Shown in pieces: positions 1-5,667 of a stretch of 7,259 nt of DNA; position 1 is the first letter of the stretch; every line of letters begins with the position of its first letter. Position numbers and translations under genes: made by a program. The notes beneath the pieces are model-generated. The model was not told the DNA's origin, made no database searches, and saw nothing but the letters and a program-made list of their open reading frames with translations. Source of the DNA: an uncultured Roseburia sp. (lineage in GTDB: Bacteria; Bacillota; Clostridia; Lachnospirales; Lachnospiraceae); the NCBI GenBank assembly GCA_900539115.1, contig UQAQ01000062.1, positions 1 to 7,259 of the forward strand, read 5' to 3'.

Positions 1-274
1 CTGGCGAAAGACCTGCGAAAGTCCATTCACAGCTATAAGGACTCGCTCAGAATGAGAACAGGCACTGACAGTTTTCTTACGAAATGATCCGCCCTAGTCT
101 TGGTACAGACCTTGTCATAACAATCCTGCAGTGCTTGCCCCCATCCGTCCTGGCGCTTATACTGTCACGCTTCTATCTTTGGGAACGTACCTGTAATGCT
201 GGTATGCGGTTGTCAAGGAACGAGGGCCTATTACCCCTTTCATATATAGAGCCGATGAAAACCGCCTTTTTTCT
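1..274. other. Left edge, no secure gene; possible gene remnants
   Basis: I see no convincing gene here. On the plus strand, frame 1 is open from the window edge to a TGA at 85-87 (28 residues, lysine- and serine-rich); it could be the tail of a gene that starts outside the window. On the minus strand, an ATG at 243-241 opens 28 codons to a TAA at 157-159 without a ribosome binding site. A second minus-strand frame is then open from 164 to a TAG at 33-35 and contains QDGWGQALQDCYDKV. Joining these two frames would need one frameshift, so a decayed minus-strand gene is possible. Base composition is visibly more GC-rich than the noncoding DNA at 850-1300. In related elements I would expect a recombinase further left, but none is visible here. 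Confidence 0.3.
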
Positions 275-706
275 TCACCCTTTCAAAAATTTTTTAATTT
301 TTTTCTTCAGACGATCCATTCGTGTATAAATCGTCTTTTTCGGGATACCTGTCTGCTCTGCAATCTCCTGGATAGAAAATCCCCACATCTTCAGCAGTAA
401 AATCTGCAAGGTTTTCTTATCCGATTCCAGAAGAATCTGCAGCAGTTGTTCATTTTCCACGCTGTCAAGTAACTGTTGGATCGTGAGTGCCACAGGAGAT
501 TGCTCTTCCAGCTCTTTGGTATATAGCTCTTCCTGATTTGGTGAAAAATGTTCCCAATATCTTCGCTCTGTATTAAAATCCTGCCAATCCAGTTCCCGAA
601 GTCTTTGAATCACACTCTCACTTACACCAGATTCCCGTAAAATCCGTTCTTCTTGTTCCTTCCATTGTTTCCATTTCCGTTCTTCACTCGCTTTATGAAA
701 TATCAC
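275..706 (-). CDS. Sigma-70 region 4-like small DNA-binding protein of ICE type
   Basis: A 143-residue protein with a C-terminal sigma-70 region 4-like helix-turn-helix at about residues 108-136 (GFSIQEIAEQTGIPKKTIY, then the basic tail MDRLKKKIKKF). The N-terminal half is charged and helical (about residues 5-70) with no sigma region 2, so it is not a complete sigma factor. Proteins of this size and layout are common in clostridial conjugative elements, usually beside the recombinase/excisionase module, and are annotated as sigma-70 family; a role in element gene expression or excision is inferred. The start is a GTG at 706-704, chosen because GGAGGT lies eight bases upstream and no in-frame ATG occurs near. 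It is separated from the kinase gene upstream by about 600 bases holding two terminators, so it is probably its own unit. The reading frame appears intact. Its specific target is unknown. Confidence 0.8.
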   Translation of the reverse strand: MIFHKASEERKWKQWKEQEERILRESGVSESVIQRLRELDWQDFNTERRYWEHFSPNQEELYTKELEEQSPVALTIQQLLDSVENEQLLQILLESDKKTLQILLLKMWGFSIQEIAEQTGIPKKTIYTRMDRLKKKIKKFLKG

Positions 707-714
707 CTTTCTTT

Positions 715-720
715 ACCTCC
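715..720 (-). promoter_or_regulatory. Ribosome binding site fixing a GTG start
   Basis: GGAGGT on the minus strand, eight bases before the GTG at 706-704. It is the only strong Shine-Dalgarno sequence near the 5' end of the sigma-like gene and decides the non-ATG start. I found no convincing -35/-10 pair between it and the terminator at 818-847. Confidence 0.7.
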
Positions 721-812
721 GATCTGAATTTTTTGAAATCAAATCGGAGTGGCGGTGATCTTGCCCTCTCACATAGAAAAAGGATTAAAAACCAGAATTC
801 TGTCCACAAAAA

Positions 813-847
813 GAAAAGTGTCGCAATTCTACTTCGAATTGCGACAC
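813..847 (-). terminator. Perfect 12-bp hairpin with T-rich tail
   Basis: Arms 818-829 and 836-847 (GTGTCGCAATTC and its exact complement) enclose a six-base loop. On the minus strand the stem is followed by TTTTCTTTTT, so it reads as a rho-independent terminator for leftward transcription. No intact gene lies directly upstream of it: the nearest leftward units are the 14-codon ORF at 1140-1184 and the kinase, which has its own terminator. It may be left over from a lost gene. Confidence 0.75.
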
Positions 848-1139
848 CACCAAACGCTATATATAGAACTAAAACTCCTTCTTTTGTTGTAAACTTTCGT
901 AACACCTACATATCTTTCTTACCTTAAAGATTAATATTCTTCTGTGACCTTTACCCTCATTTTTAATCTCGTTAAAGTTTAATTTTATTACAGAACTGGT
1001 TGGAAGAAAATATTATTTATTATTTTCAGTCTCTCTTACACAACTATTTGCTCCGTTTTTTGTACTTAGTTCAATGGTATAGTTAGAACGATGGAATACT
1101 GATAGATAGTCATCCCTCCAGAGGAGTGGCAAGGCTTTT

Positions 1140-1184
1140 TTAATTGGTATAGCCCATGGTACTATGAATAACAAAAATTGACAT
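1140..1184 (-). CDS. Candidate ErmC-like leader peptide (14 codons)
   Basis: The ORF reads MSIFVIHSTMGYTN followed by TAA. AGGAGG lies eight bases upstream, at 1198-1193. The peptide resembles the ErmC leader (MGIFSIFVISTVHYQPNKK): it shares SIFVI, then ST, then Y and N in the same order. In ErmC the SIFVI segment makes the ribosome stall when erythromycin is bound, which opens translation of the methyltransferase gene. That mechanism is established for ErmC; its transfer here is inference from a very short match. No erm or other resistance gene follows, only about 300 bases of apparently non-coding DNA and a terminator. It may be an orphan left by deletion, or a chance ORF. The ribosome binding site lies inside an inverted repeat (1188-1241), so its own translation may be controlled. 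Confidence 0.4.
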   Translation of the reverse strand: MSIFVIHSTMGYTN

Positions 1185-1187
1185 AAC

Positions 1188-1241
1188 GATATCCTCCTAT
1201 AATACCGCCCTCGTGGGCAACCAATTTCTTATAGGATTATC
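1188..1241 (-). promoter_or_regulatory. Nested inverted repeat covering the leader ribosome binding site
   Basis: The outer arms are 1229-1241 and 1188-1202 (minus strand GATAATCCTATAA against TTATAGGAGGATATC, complementary except for a small bulge). Inside sits a GCCC/GGGC hairpin (1207-1210 and 1215-1218). The AGGAGG of the 14-codon ORF lies within the left arm and would be paired in the folded RNA. This is visible in the sequence. That it controls translation is inference; a protein-binding operator is an alternative. Confidence 0.4.
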
Positions 1242-1276
1242 GTAAAATACAATTTTGAAGATTTTATAAAGATTTG

Positions 1277-1304
1277 AAAAATGGGCAGCTTAAAAGCTAC
1301 CCAT
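1277..1304 (-). terminator. Terminator after the HK2 operon
   Basis: Arms 1294-1304 and 1281-1291 (minus strand ATGGGTAGCTT against AAGCTGCCCAT, one G-T wobble), with a run of Ts after the stem on the minus strand. It begins four bases after the kinase stop codon, so it marks the end of the chimeric ORF-HK2 transcript. Confidence 0.8.
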
Positions 1305-1308
1305 AAAA

Positions 1309-2667
1309 TCAATATGGAATTGAAATTGTAACCTGTGCGCCGCCTGTCTTCTCGGAATTGCTCAAATCAAGCTGTCCTCCATGCTGCTGGACAATGGATT
1401 TTGTGATAAACAGACCCATTCCAAAGTGCATATTAGAGCTACGGCTGTGATCTGCCATGTAAAACTGTTCCTTAGCGTGCAGCAAATCTTCCTGCGAAAA
1501 TCCAGGACCAGCATCTGTTACCGTGATTTTCAGATGCTGCTTACCGCCTATTATCGAGATATGAATGGAACTGTCCTGCGGGGAATAATCCATTGCATTA
1601 TTTATCACATTCATAATCGCTCGTTCTAACAGCAACTTATCCGCAGACAGTACATCTGGCAAGTGTTCTAATTCCATCTGCAATCCGATTTTTTTCGTCT
1701 GGCACAGGGCATCGATCTGCCCCCGCAACTGTTCCACATAGGAAAGCACATCAATATCCTCCATGTGAAGCTGATAGCCGGACGCTGCCCGTGAAATATC
1801 AATCAGCGTCCGAATGTATAACTGCATCTGTTCGGAACTACTGCTGATATATTCCGCATATAAACGCTGTTCCTCATCCAGCTCTGTTTCGCTGATAAGA
1901 TCAGCATTTCCCTGAATAACAGTTAGGGGCGTTTTCAAATCGTGGGCAAGCGCAGCAATTTGTTCTTTCTGCATATGCTCGGCTTCCCACTGTTGCTCCA
2001 AAGAAGCTTTCAGACTTTCTTTCATATGAGAAAAAGAAAGTAGCACATCTTCAAATTCTTTGATGTTTGAATGTCCAACCTCAAAATCAAGGTTCTGCTT
2101 TGCCACTTCCGAAGTTGCTTCATACAAAGGATCAAGCTGCAATCGTAACTTTTTAGCAAATCTGGTTGTCAAGAACAGACAAACAAAAATTCCTCCCGCT
2201 GCAATCAAAATAATCAACAATATATCTGGAGACGGCAAATGCGTATTCATCCACTCATTTGTATATTGAGCACCAATATAGTATTGCAGGACAACATACT
2301 CATTTTCACGAGTGACAAGCAGGTATCTTTTTTTCAGGTTCTGGTCGATAACACCTGTAGTCGCATACCGCATAGCGTGTTCCAGCTCACCTTCATCTAA
2401 AGTAGTTTCGATAATCTGATAGCTTTTGTCTAACAGCACATATTCAATTCCCATTGGAATTTCAACTTCAGATAAATCTGGCGTAGCTGCAAGAACCGAT
2501 GCAAGCTCATTTGACCGTATTTCCGAATAATCTCCGTATGTGGTAACCCCTAAAGCCGTGCTGATGTTCATAAGCAGAAACGGAACAGCAACTGTGCCAA
2601 GCAAACCACCAAACAACTTAAATAAAAAGTGCCAAAAGGCTGTTTTCAGTGATGACTGTTTTTTCAT
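1309..2667 (-). CDS. Sensor histidine kinase HK2, complete, two TM segments
   Basis: A 452-residue membrane histidine kinase that would sense an extracellular signal and phosphorylate a response regulator. TM1 is at about 13-35, an extracellular sensor region of about 110 residues follows, and TM2 is at about 148-168. Then come a linker/HAMP-like segment, the H-box AHDLKTPL with phospho-acceptor His242, the N-box around Asn353-Asn357, DAGPG (385-389), and a G2-type box FGMGL (415-419). All kinase boxes are present, so the protein looks functional. The ATG at 2667-2665 overlaps the preceding stop in ATGA, showing translational coupling. An upstream in-frame ATG six bases earlier is an alternative. 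Its natural partner should be the regulator whose C-terminal half is fused to the ATPase fragment just upstream. That half lacks the phosphorylation site, so HK2 has lost its cognate receiver. The context suggests peptide-antibiotic sensing (Cpr/LanRK-like); the ligand is unknown. Confidence 0.9.
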   Translation of the reverse strand: MKKQSSLKTAFWHFLFKLFGGLLGTVAVPFLLMNISTALGVTTYGDYSEIRSNELASVLAATPDLSEVEIPMGIEYVLLDKSYQIIETTLDEGELEHAMRYATTGVIDQNLKKRYLLVTRENEYVVLQYYIGAQYTNEWMNTHLPSPDILLIILIAAGGIFVCLFLTTRFAKKLRLQLDPLYEATSEVAKQNLDFEVGHSNIKEFEDVLLSFSHMKESLKASLEQQWEAEHMQKEQIAALAHDLKTPLTVIQGNADLISETELDEEQRLYAEYISSSSEQMQLYIRTLIDISRAASGYQLHMEDIDVLSYVEQLRGQIDALCQTKKIGLQMELEHLPDVLSADKLLLERAIMNVINNAMDYSPQDSSIHISIIGGKQHLKITVTDAGPGFSQEDLLHAKEQFYMADHSRSSNMHFGMGLFITKSIVQQHGGQLDLSNSEKTGGAQVTISIPY

Positions 2668-3461
2668 TCCCATTTGTACCCAATCCCCCATACAGTTGTG
2701 ATCGGCTGAATACAATACTGGTTCAGTTTCGCCCGGATATTCTTAATGTGAGTGGCAATCGTGGAATTATCACTTTCTCCGTCCAAACTGAAAACAGCCT
2801 CATAAATCTGTTCCCGTGTAAACACCTGTCCTTTATTACGGGCAAGAAATTCACAGATCATATATTCGCTTTTGGTAAGGGATATGATTTCTCCGTCTAC
2901 CTGTACTGTTTTAGCTGATAAATCTATTCTTATGCGTTCAAAGTTCAGGCTGCTATGGCGTTCCCTTTGTTCCCTGCGTATATGGGCATTTACTCTGGCC
3001 CGCAGCTCCGGGATGCGAAAAGGCTTCGTCAGATAGTCATCCGCCCCCAGGCCAAGACCAAAAGTAATATCATTTTCCATTGTTTTAGCTGTAAGGAACA
3101 GAATCGGACAATCAACTATGGCATGATTATTTGGTACACCCCGCAGAGTAGCAAAGATACGCAGGTTCTCTGTGCCGGTCAGATTGGGATAAAAGCCAGG
3201 AGACTCGATCAGGCTGCCGATACGGGGCAGCAATTTCTTTTCATTCCCCTGCAAAGGCTTTCCCCAGATCTTAACTTCCCCGGAAGTAGGATTCGTTAAG
3301 CCCAACAACATTTTCATGGTTGTGGTTTTTCCGGCTCCGTTTCTCCCCAGCAGACCATAAATTCTCCCACGCTTCACATGGATATTTAAGTCAGCCACAC
3401 TCTTTTGTGAGCCGTATTGCTTCGTCAGATTTTTTGTTTCAATGATATAATTTGTATCCAT
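2664..3461 (-). CDS. Chimeric ORF: ABC ATPase N-terminus fused in frame to response regulator C-terminus
   Basis: 265 residues made of two unrelated halves. Residues 1 to about 114 are the start of a lantibiotic-immunity (LanF-type) ABC ATPase: Walker A GRNGAGKTT (39-47), then IESPGFY (85-91) in which Glu86 replaces the usual Q-loop glutamine, the 'E-loop' known from LanF proteins. The signature motif, Walker B and H-loop are absent. From about residue 116 it is an OmpR-family response regulator beginning in strand 4 of the receiver: LFLTAK (conserved Thr124), DDYLTKPF (conserved Lys146), then a complete winged-helix DNA-binding domain (about 172-265, ending WGIGYKWE). The acidic pocket and phospho-acceptor Asp are missing. 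The start ATG at 3461-3459 is chosen for AGGAGG eight bases upstream (3475-3470); a longer in-frame start at 3497 lies inside the promoter. It cannot be an ATPase or a phospho-switch; constitutive DNA binding by the winged helix is conceivable. Confidence 0.87.
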   Translation of the reverse strand: MDTNYIIETKNLTKQYGSQKSVADLNIHVKRGRIYGLLGRNGAGKTTTMKMLLGLTNPTSGEVKIWGKPLQGNEKKLLPRIGSLIESPGFYPNLTGTENLRIFATLRGVPNNHAIVDCPILFLTAKTMENDITFGLGLGADDYLTKPFRIPELRARVNAHIRREQRERHSSLNFERIRIDLSAKTVQVDGEIISLTKSEYMICEFLARNKGQVFTREQIYEAVFSLDGESDNSTIATHIKNIRAKLNQYCIQPITTVWGIGYKWE

Positions 3462-3487
3462 ATTCAAAACCTCCTGTTCTGTAAGGT

Positions 3488-3516
3488 ATTCTATCATGCC
3501 AACCTTGCATTAACCT
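3488..3516 (-). promoter_or_regulatory. Activator-dependent promoter of the chimeric ORF-HK2 operon
   Basis: A -10 element TAGAAT (3493-3488, five of six consensus bases) stands about 20 bases ahead of the AGGAGG-ATG. At 17-bp spacing the -35 position (3516-3511) reads AGGTTA, which does not match TTGACA and lies within the second copy of the GCAAGGTT repeat array. A good -10 with repeats replacing the -35 fits a promoter switched on by an OmpR-family regulator. This is inference from position and pattern. Confidence 0.6.
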
Positions 3517-3541
3517 TGCCGCAACCTTGCATTAACCTTGC
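3501..3541 (-). repeat. Four GCAAGGTT direct repeats at exact 11-bp spacing, probable regulator operator
   Basis: On the minus strand GCAAGGTT occurs four times without mismatch, at 3541-3534, 3530-3523, 3519-3512 and 3508-3501. The three spacers are three bases each (AAT, GCG, AAT), so the period is exactly 11 bp, one helical turn. Tandem half-sites at 11-bp spacing are the known binding mode of OmpR/PhoB-family regulators, and four sites would hold two dimers. The array overlaps the -35 position of the promoter before the chimeric ORF. RR1, encoded directly upstream, is the likeliest binder; the winged helix of the chimera is another candidate. Confidence 0.75.
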
Positions 3542-3560
3542 AATTTGAAATCCGGCAAAA

Positions 3561-3592
3561 TGACAAAGGTTCCCGCCATAAAGACGGGAACC
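3561..3592 (-). terminator. Weak or leaky terminator after HK1
   Basis: GC-rich arms 3585-3592 and 3568-3575 (GGTTCCCG against CGGGAACC) form a perfect 8-bp stem starting three bases after the HK1 stop. The following minus-strand bases are TTTGTCATTTT, so the T-run is interrupted. It probably separates the RR1-HK1 transcript from the ABC operon but may let some polymerase through. Confidence 0.55.
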
Positions 3593-3595
3593 CGC

Positions 3596-4513
3596 TTAAA
3601 TCTCCAAAGGAAAAAGCAACATAAATTCCGTTCCTTTTCCCGGCAAACTTTCAACTGTTATGTTTCCACCCATCTTTTCTACAAGCTGATGGACAATAGA
3701 AAGACCAAGACCGCTTCCTTTTTCAGACCGACCTTTATCACACTTATAAAGCCGTTCAAAAATGTGTTTCAAATCTTCTTTCTCAATTCCTACACCATTA
3801 TCCGCCAACAGCAGCCTCAAGTTATTTCCCTGCTTTGACAGAGCAATTTTAATTTTGTCCGCATGGCTGTGAGCGATTACATTTTGAATGAGATTATTGA
3901 TAATCCTCATATAGCTGTCCGTATCCAATCTTACCCGGACAGGCTGTTCGGGAATATCAATGTCATAATCGACCTGCTTATCTTCAAAAATCGGTATCCA
4001 GTCGATCAGGATATTTCTTGTCAACTCTGCAGCTTCAACGCTCTGGATTTCCAAAGCAAACTCGTCGGAATTTAACTTGAACCAGTCAAAGAGTACATCA
4101 ATATATTCTTTCAAATCATGGGCTTTCCGGCGAGCAATTTCGATATAATCATCCCGGTCTTTCCCTGTAACAAGCCCCTTGTGTGCAGCATCAAGATATC
4201 CAATCAGAGTGGTAAGGGGTGTCCGAACATCGTGGGAAAGGCTCGTCATAAGCTGGCGGTTGGTTTCCTCTGTCTGCCGGACAATCGAAAGTCTGCTTTC
4301 ATAGGACACAACAATCTCATTGATTTCATAGGCAAGAGGGGATACCAGTTCATTTGTTGCAGACAAAATACGCCGATTACCATTTCCATTTTTCACATCA
4401 ACCAGAGCGTCGGTCATTTCTGCTATTTGCTTTTTTACGCGCCGAACGAGAACAATGGATGTCAATACAGCCACAACAGCAATCACAATGGACAAGAAAA
4501 CGATAATCTCCAT
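3596..4513 (-). CDS. Sensor histidine kinase HK1, single N-terminal TM
   Basis: A 305-residue histidine kinase, partner of RR1. One hydrophobic segment (about residues 3-23) anchors it. There is no extracellular domain, so signal detection within or near the membrane, or via another membrane protein such as the lost transporter, is inferred. A HAMP-like linker (about 24-80) leads to the H-box SLSHDVRTPL with His94, the N-box IINNLIQNV (Asn206, Asn207, Asn211), DNGVG (238-242) and GSGLGLS (266-272). All catalytic boxes are intact and the length is normal for a short kinase. The ATG at 4513-4511 lies five bases after the RR1 stop, and its AAGGAGGTG ribosome binding site is made of the last RR1 codons, so the two are co-translated. 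Similar RR-HK pairs lie upstream of lantibiotic-immunity ABC genes in clostridia, including on mobile elements. Confidence 0.92.
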   Translation of the reverse strand: MEIIVFLSIVIAVVAVLTSIVLVRRVKKQIAEMTDALVDVKNGNGNRRILSATNELVSPLAYEINEIVVSYESRLSIVRQTEETNRQLMTSLSHDVRTPLTTLIGYLDAAHKGLVTGKDRDDYIEIARRKAHDLKEYIDVLFDWFKLNSDEFALEIQSVEAAELTRNILIDWIPIFEDKQVDYDIDIPEQPVRVRLDTDSYMRIINNLIQNVIAHSHADKIKIALSKQGNNLRLLLADNGVGIEKEDLKHIFERLYKCDKGRSEKGSGLGLSIVHQLVEKMGGNITVESLPGKGTEFMLLFPLEI

Positions 4514-4518
4514 ACCGG

Positions 4519-5211
4519 CTACACCTCCTTATTAAAACGGTAGCCAATCCCTTTAACCGTTTGGATATACTTTGGACTGGAAGGATTGACTTCTAATTTT
4601 TTACGAAGCCGACTGATAATCGCCATAATGTTACTGTCATCGTAGAAATATTCTTCGCCCCAAACTTCCTCATAAATCTGCTGTTTGGTCAAAATTTTTC
4701 CTTGATGTTTTGCACAGTACAAGAGCAGATCAAATTCCTTTGGAGGAAGCTCAAAAGTGCCGTTTCCCGTAGTAATGGAACGATTTTCAAGGTCAATCTG
4801 CAACCCATCAAAATACAGTTTTTGCATAGTTCCGGCTTGCTGATTAAAGCGAGTGTAGCGGCGAATGAGGGATGCAATACGGGCAATCAGTTCGTCCATG
4901 TCAAATGGCTTTGTCAGATAATCGTCCGCGCCGGCCCGTAACCCCCGCACTTTAGAAACGCTGTCATTTTTGGATGTGAACATCAAAATCGGCAGGCTGT
5001 TCTCTTTGCGGATTTCTTCCAGCGTTTCGAAGCCATCCATACCGGGCATCATCACATCCAGCACCACAAGCTGATACTCCTGCTCTTTTAATTTCTGCAA
5101 GCCCTCTTTTCCGGTATTACAAAAATCGGCTTCTATATGTTCCGATTGTACGCTTCGTTTAATCAAAGCGCACAGTTCTCTGTCATCATCTATAATCAAA
5201 ATTTTATCCAT
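4519..5211 (-). CDS. OmpR-family response regulator RR1
   Basis: 230 residues. The receiver domain (about 1-120) has the acidic pocket IIDDD (6-10), phospho-acceptor Asp52 in LDVMMPGMDG, switch Thr79 and Lys101 in DDYLTKPF, all expected residues. The C-terminal winged-helix domain (about 130-230) has PPKEFDLL and ends in GIGYRFNKEV. It would be phosphorylated by HK1 and bind tandem DNA sites. The start ATG at 5211-5209 is chosen over the open frame back to 5247 because the receiver begins normally at MDKILIIDDD and GGAAGGAA lies just upstream. It follows the helix-turn-helix gene by 16 bases and precedes HK1 by five, so the three form one operon. The 4 x 11-bp repeat array downstream of HK1 is its most obvious target (inference). 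Confidence 0.93.
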   Translation of the reverse strand: MDKILIIDDDRELCALIKRSVQSEHIEADFCNTGKEGLQKLKEQEYQLVVLDVMMPGMDGFETLEEIRKENSLPILMFTSKNDSVSKVRGLRAGADDYLTKPFDMDELIARIASLIRRYTRFNQQAGTMQKLYFDGLQIDLENRSITTGNGTFELPPKEFDLLLYCAKHQGKILTKQQIYEEVWGEEYFYDDSNIMAIISRLRKKLEVNPSSPKYIQTVKGIGYRFNKEV

Positions 5212-5227
5212 GGCGCAATTCCTTCCC

Positions 5228-5392
5228 TTATTTTGTCCGGCCATCAATCGGCTTTTCCGCAGTTTTTGGAATCAGCCAAACACCGGCCATTTTCACAGCG
5301 CCGGGGATACGCCCACCGGCACAATAATAATTTACTCTACGAGATGTCACGCCCCACTTCTCGGCTGCCTCTTTTAATGTCATATAATCCAT
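5228..5392 (-). CDS. Small excisionase/MerR-like helix-turn-helix protein
   Basis: A 54-residue protein beginning MDYMTLKEAAEKWGVTSRRV, then YYCAGGRIPGAVK and VWLIPKTAEKPIDGRTK. This is the classic short winged HTH of excisionase/MerR-type DNA-binding proteins: a helix-turn-helix at about 5-30 and a wing with GRIPGA and WLIP. GGAGGT (5403-5398) lies five bases before the ATG. Proteins of this type are frequent in clostridial ICEs; relatives I recall often carry extra residues after DGRTK, so this copy may be slightly short. It is first in the operon with RR1 and HK1. It could be an element regulator/excisionase or a local regulator of the two-component genes; the sequence does not say which. 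Confidence 0.85.
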   Translation of the reverse strand: MDYMTLKEAAEKWGVTSRRVNYYCAGGRIPGAVKMAGVWLIPKTAEKPIDGRTK

Positions 5393-5412
5393 TTCGCACC
5401 TCCACAAAACAC

Positions 5413-5441
5413 ATTATAGTTAGAGATTTTAAAAAGTAGAA
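5413..5441 (-). promoter_or_regulatory. Promoter of the HTH-RR1-HK1 operon
   Basis: A perfect TATAAT (5418-5413) lies 20 bases ahead of the ATG of the HTH gene. At 17-bp spacing the -35 position reads TTCTAC, a poor match to TTGACA. The transcript leader would be only about 13 bases, starting close to the GGAGGT. The weak -35 suggests help from an activator; it lies within the short segment partly repeated at 6659-6687. Confidence 0.55.
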
Positions 5442-5452
5442 CACCCACTCTT
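5431..5452. repeat. Segment partly repeated at 6659-6687 (copy A)
   Basis: On the plus strand the blocks AAAAAGTAG, ACACCC and ACTCTT occur in this order, as they do at 6659-6687. Copy A has a single A where copy B has seven bases between the first two blocks. It covers the -35 region of the HTH-RR1-HK1 promoter. Confidence 0.4.
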
Positions 5453-5505
5453 TTCCTCGCATCCAATATGCAACGATAAAACACTTAATCATGAGTATTG
5501 CGAAA

Positions 5506-5551
5506 AATCAAAAATAGAAGCATGGCTCTGATTTTCTCATAGCCACGCTTC
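5506..5551 (-). terminator. Hairpin terminator upstream of the HTH operon promoter
   Basis: Arms 5541-5551 and 5517-5527 (minus strand GAAGC-TGGCT against AGCCA-GCTTC with one internal mismatch) and a T-rich tail TATTTTTGATTTTT on the minus strand. It would end leftward transcripts coming from the remnant region before the HTH operon promoter. Confidence 0.65.
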
Positions 5552-5667
5552 ACAGGTGCAAAGAAATAGGTCTGTTTTACGACGTTTTTTTCTTTTGTCG
5601 TCTGGCAGATTGATTAACAATTTATTTTTTTTAAAGTTTGATTCGTCTATCGTTTTGAGAATATAAT

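Larger units (their letters stand above)
848..1276. other. Non-coding stretch, mostly AT-rich
   Basis: No gene of normal size is supported. The minus strand carries a 14-codon ORF at 1184-1140 with a good ribosome binding site, and a long inverted repeat at 1188-1241, both listed separately. A second GGAGG-ATG pair near 1110 opens only 15 codons (MTIYQYSIVLTIPLN). Another minus-strand frame stays open for about 70 codons down to a TAA at 1013-1015 (containing DDYLSVFHRSNYTIEL) but has no credible start; it may be a fragment of a lost gene. From about 850 to 1010 I see only short chance frames. Confidence 0.5.

Noticed and set aside
84..329. Plus-strand open frame of 81 codons
   Set aside because: No ribosome binding site; its 3' half is the reverse complement of the sigma-like gene, and the hydrophobic phenylalanine-rich end comes from that gene's lysine-rich tail.
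406..413. Single GCAAGGTT copy matching the operator unit
   Set aside because: A lone copy in the opposite strand sense inside the sigma-like coding sequence, with no second copy at 11 bp; taken as chance.
693..905. Minus-strand 70-codon frame over the 818-847 hairpin
   Set aside because: It reads straight through a perfect terminator stem, has no good ribosome binding site, and overlaps the GTG start and ribosome binding site of the sigma-like gene.
1178..1203. Plus-strand TTGACA and TATAAT pair
   Set aside because: The spacing is only 14 bp, too short for a normal sigma-70 promoter, and no rightward gene follows. The TATAAT is part of the inverted-repeat arm.
1013..1232. Minus-strand frame of about 70 codons containing DDYLSVFHRSNYTIEL
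   Set aside because: No start codon with a ribosome binding site and no recognisable family; it overlaps the better-supported 14-codon ORF. A gene fragment is possible but not supportable.
2955..3299. Plus-strand open frame of 114 codons opposite the chimeric ORF
   Set aside because: No ribosome binding site; it is the shadow of the well-supported minus-strand domains with family motifs.
4118..4543. Plus-strand open frame of 141 codons opposite HK1
   Set aside because: Shadow of a complete kinase with all catalytic boxes; no ribosome binding site or recognisable domain.
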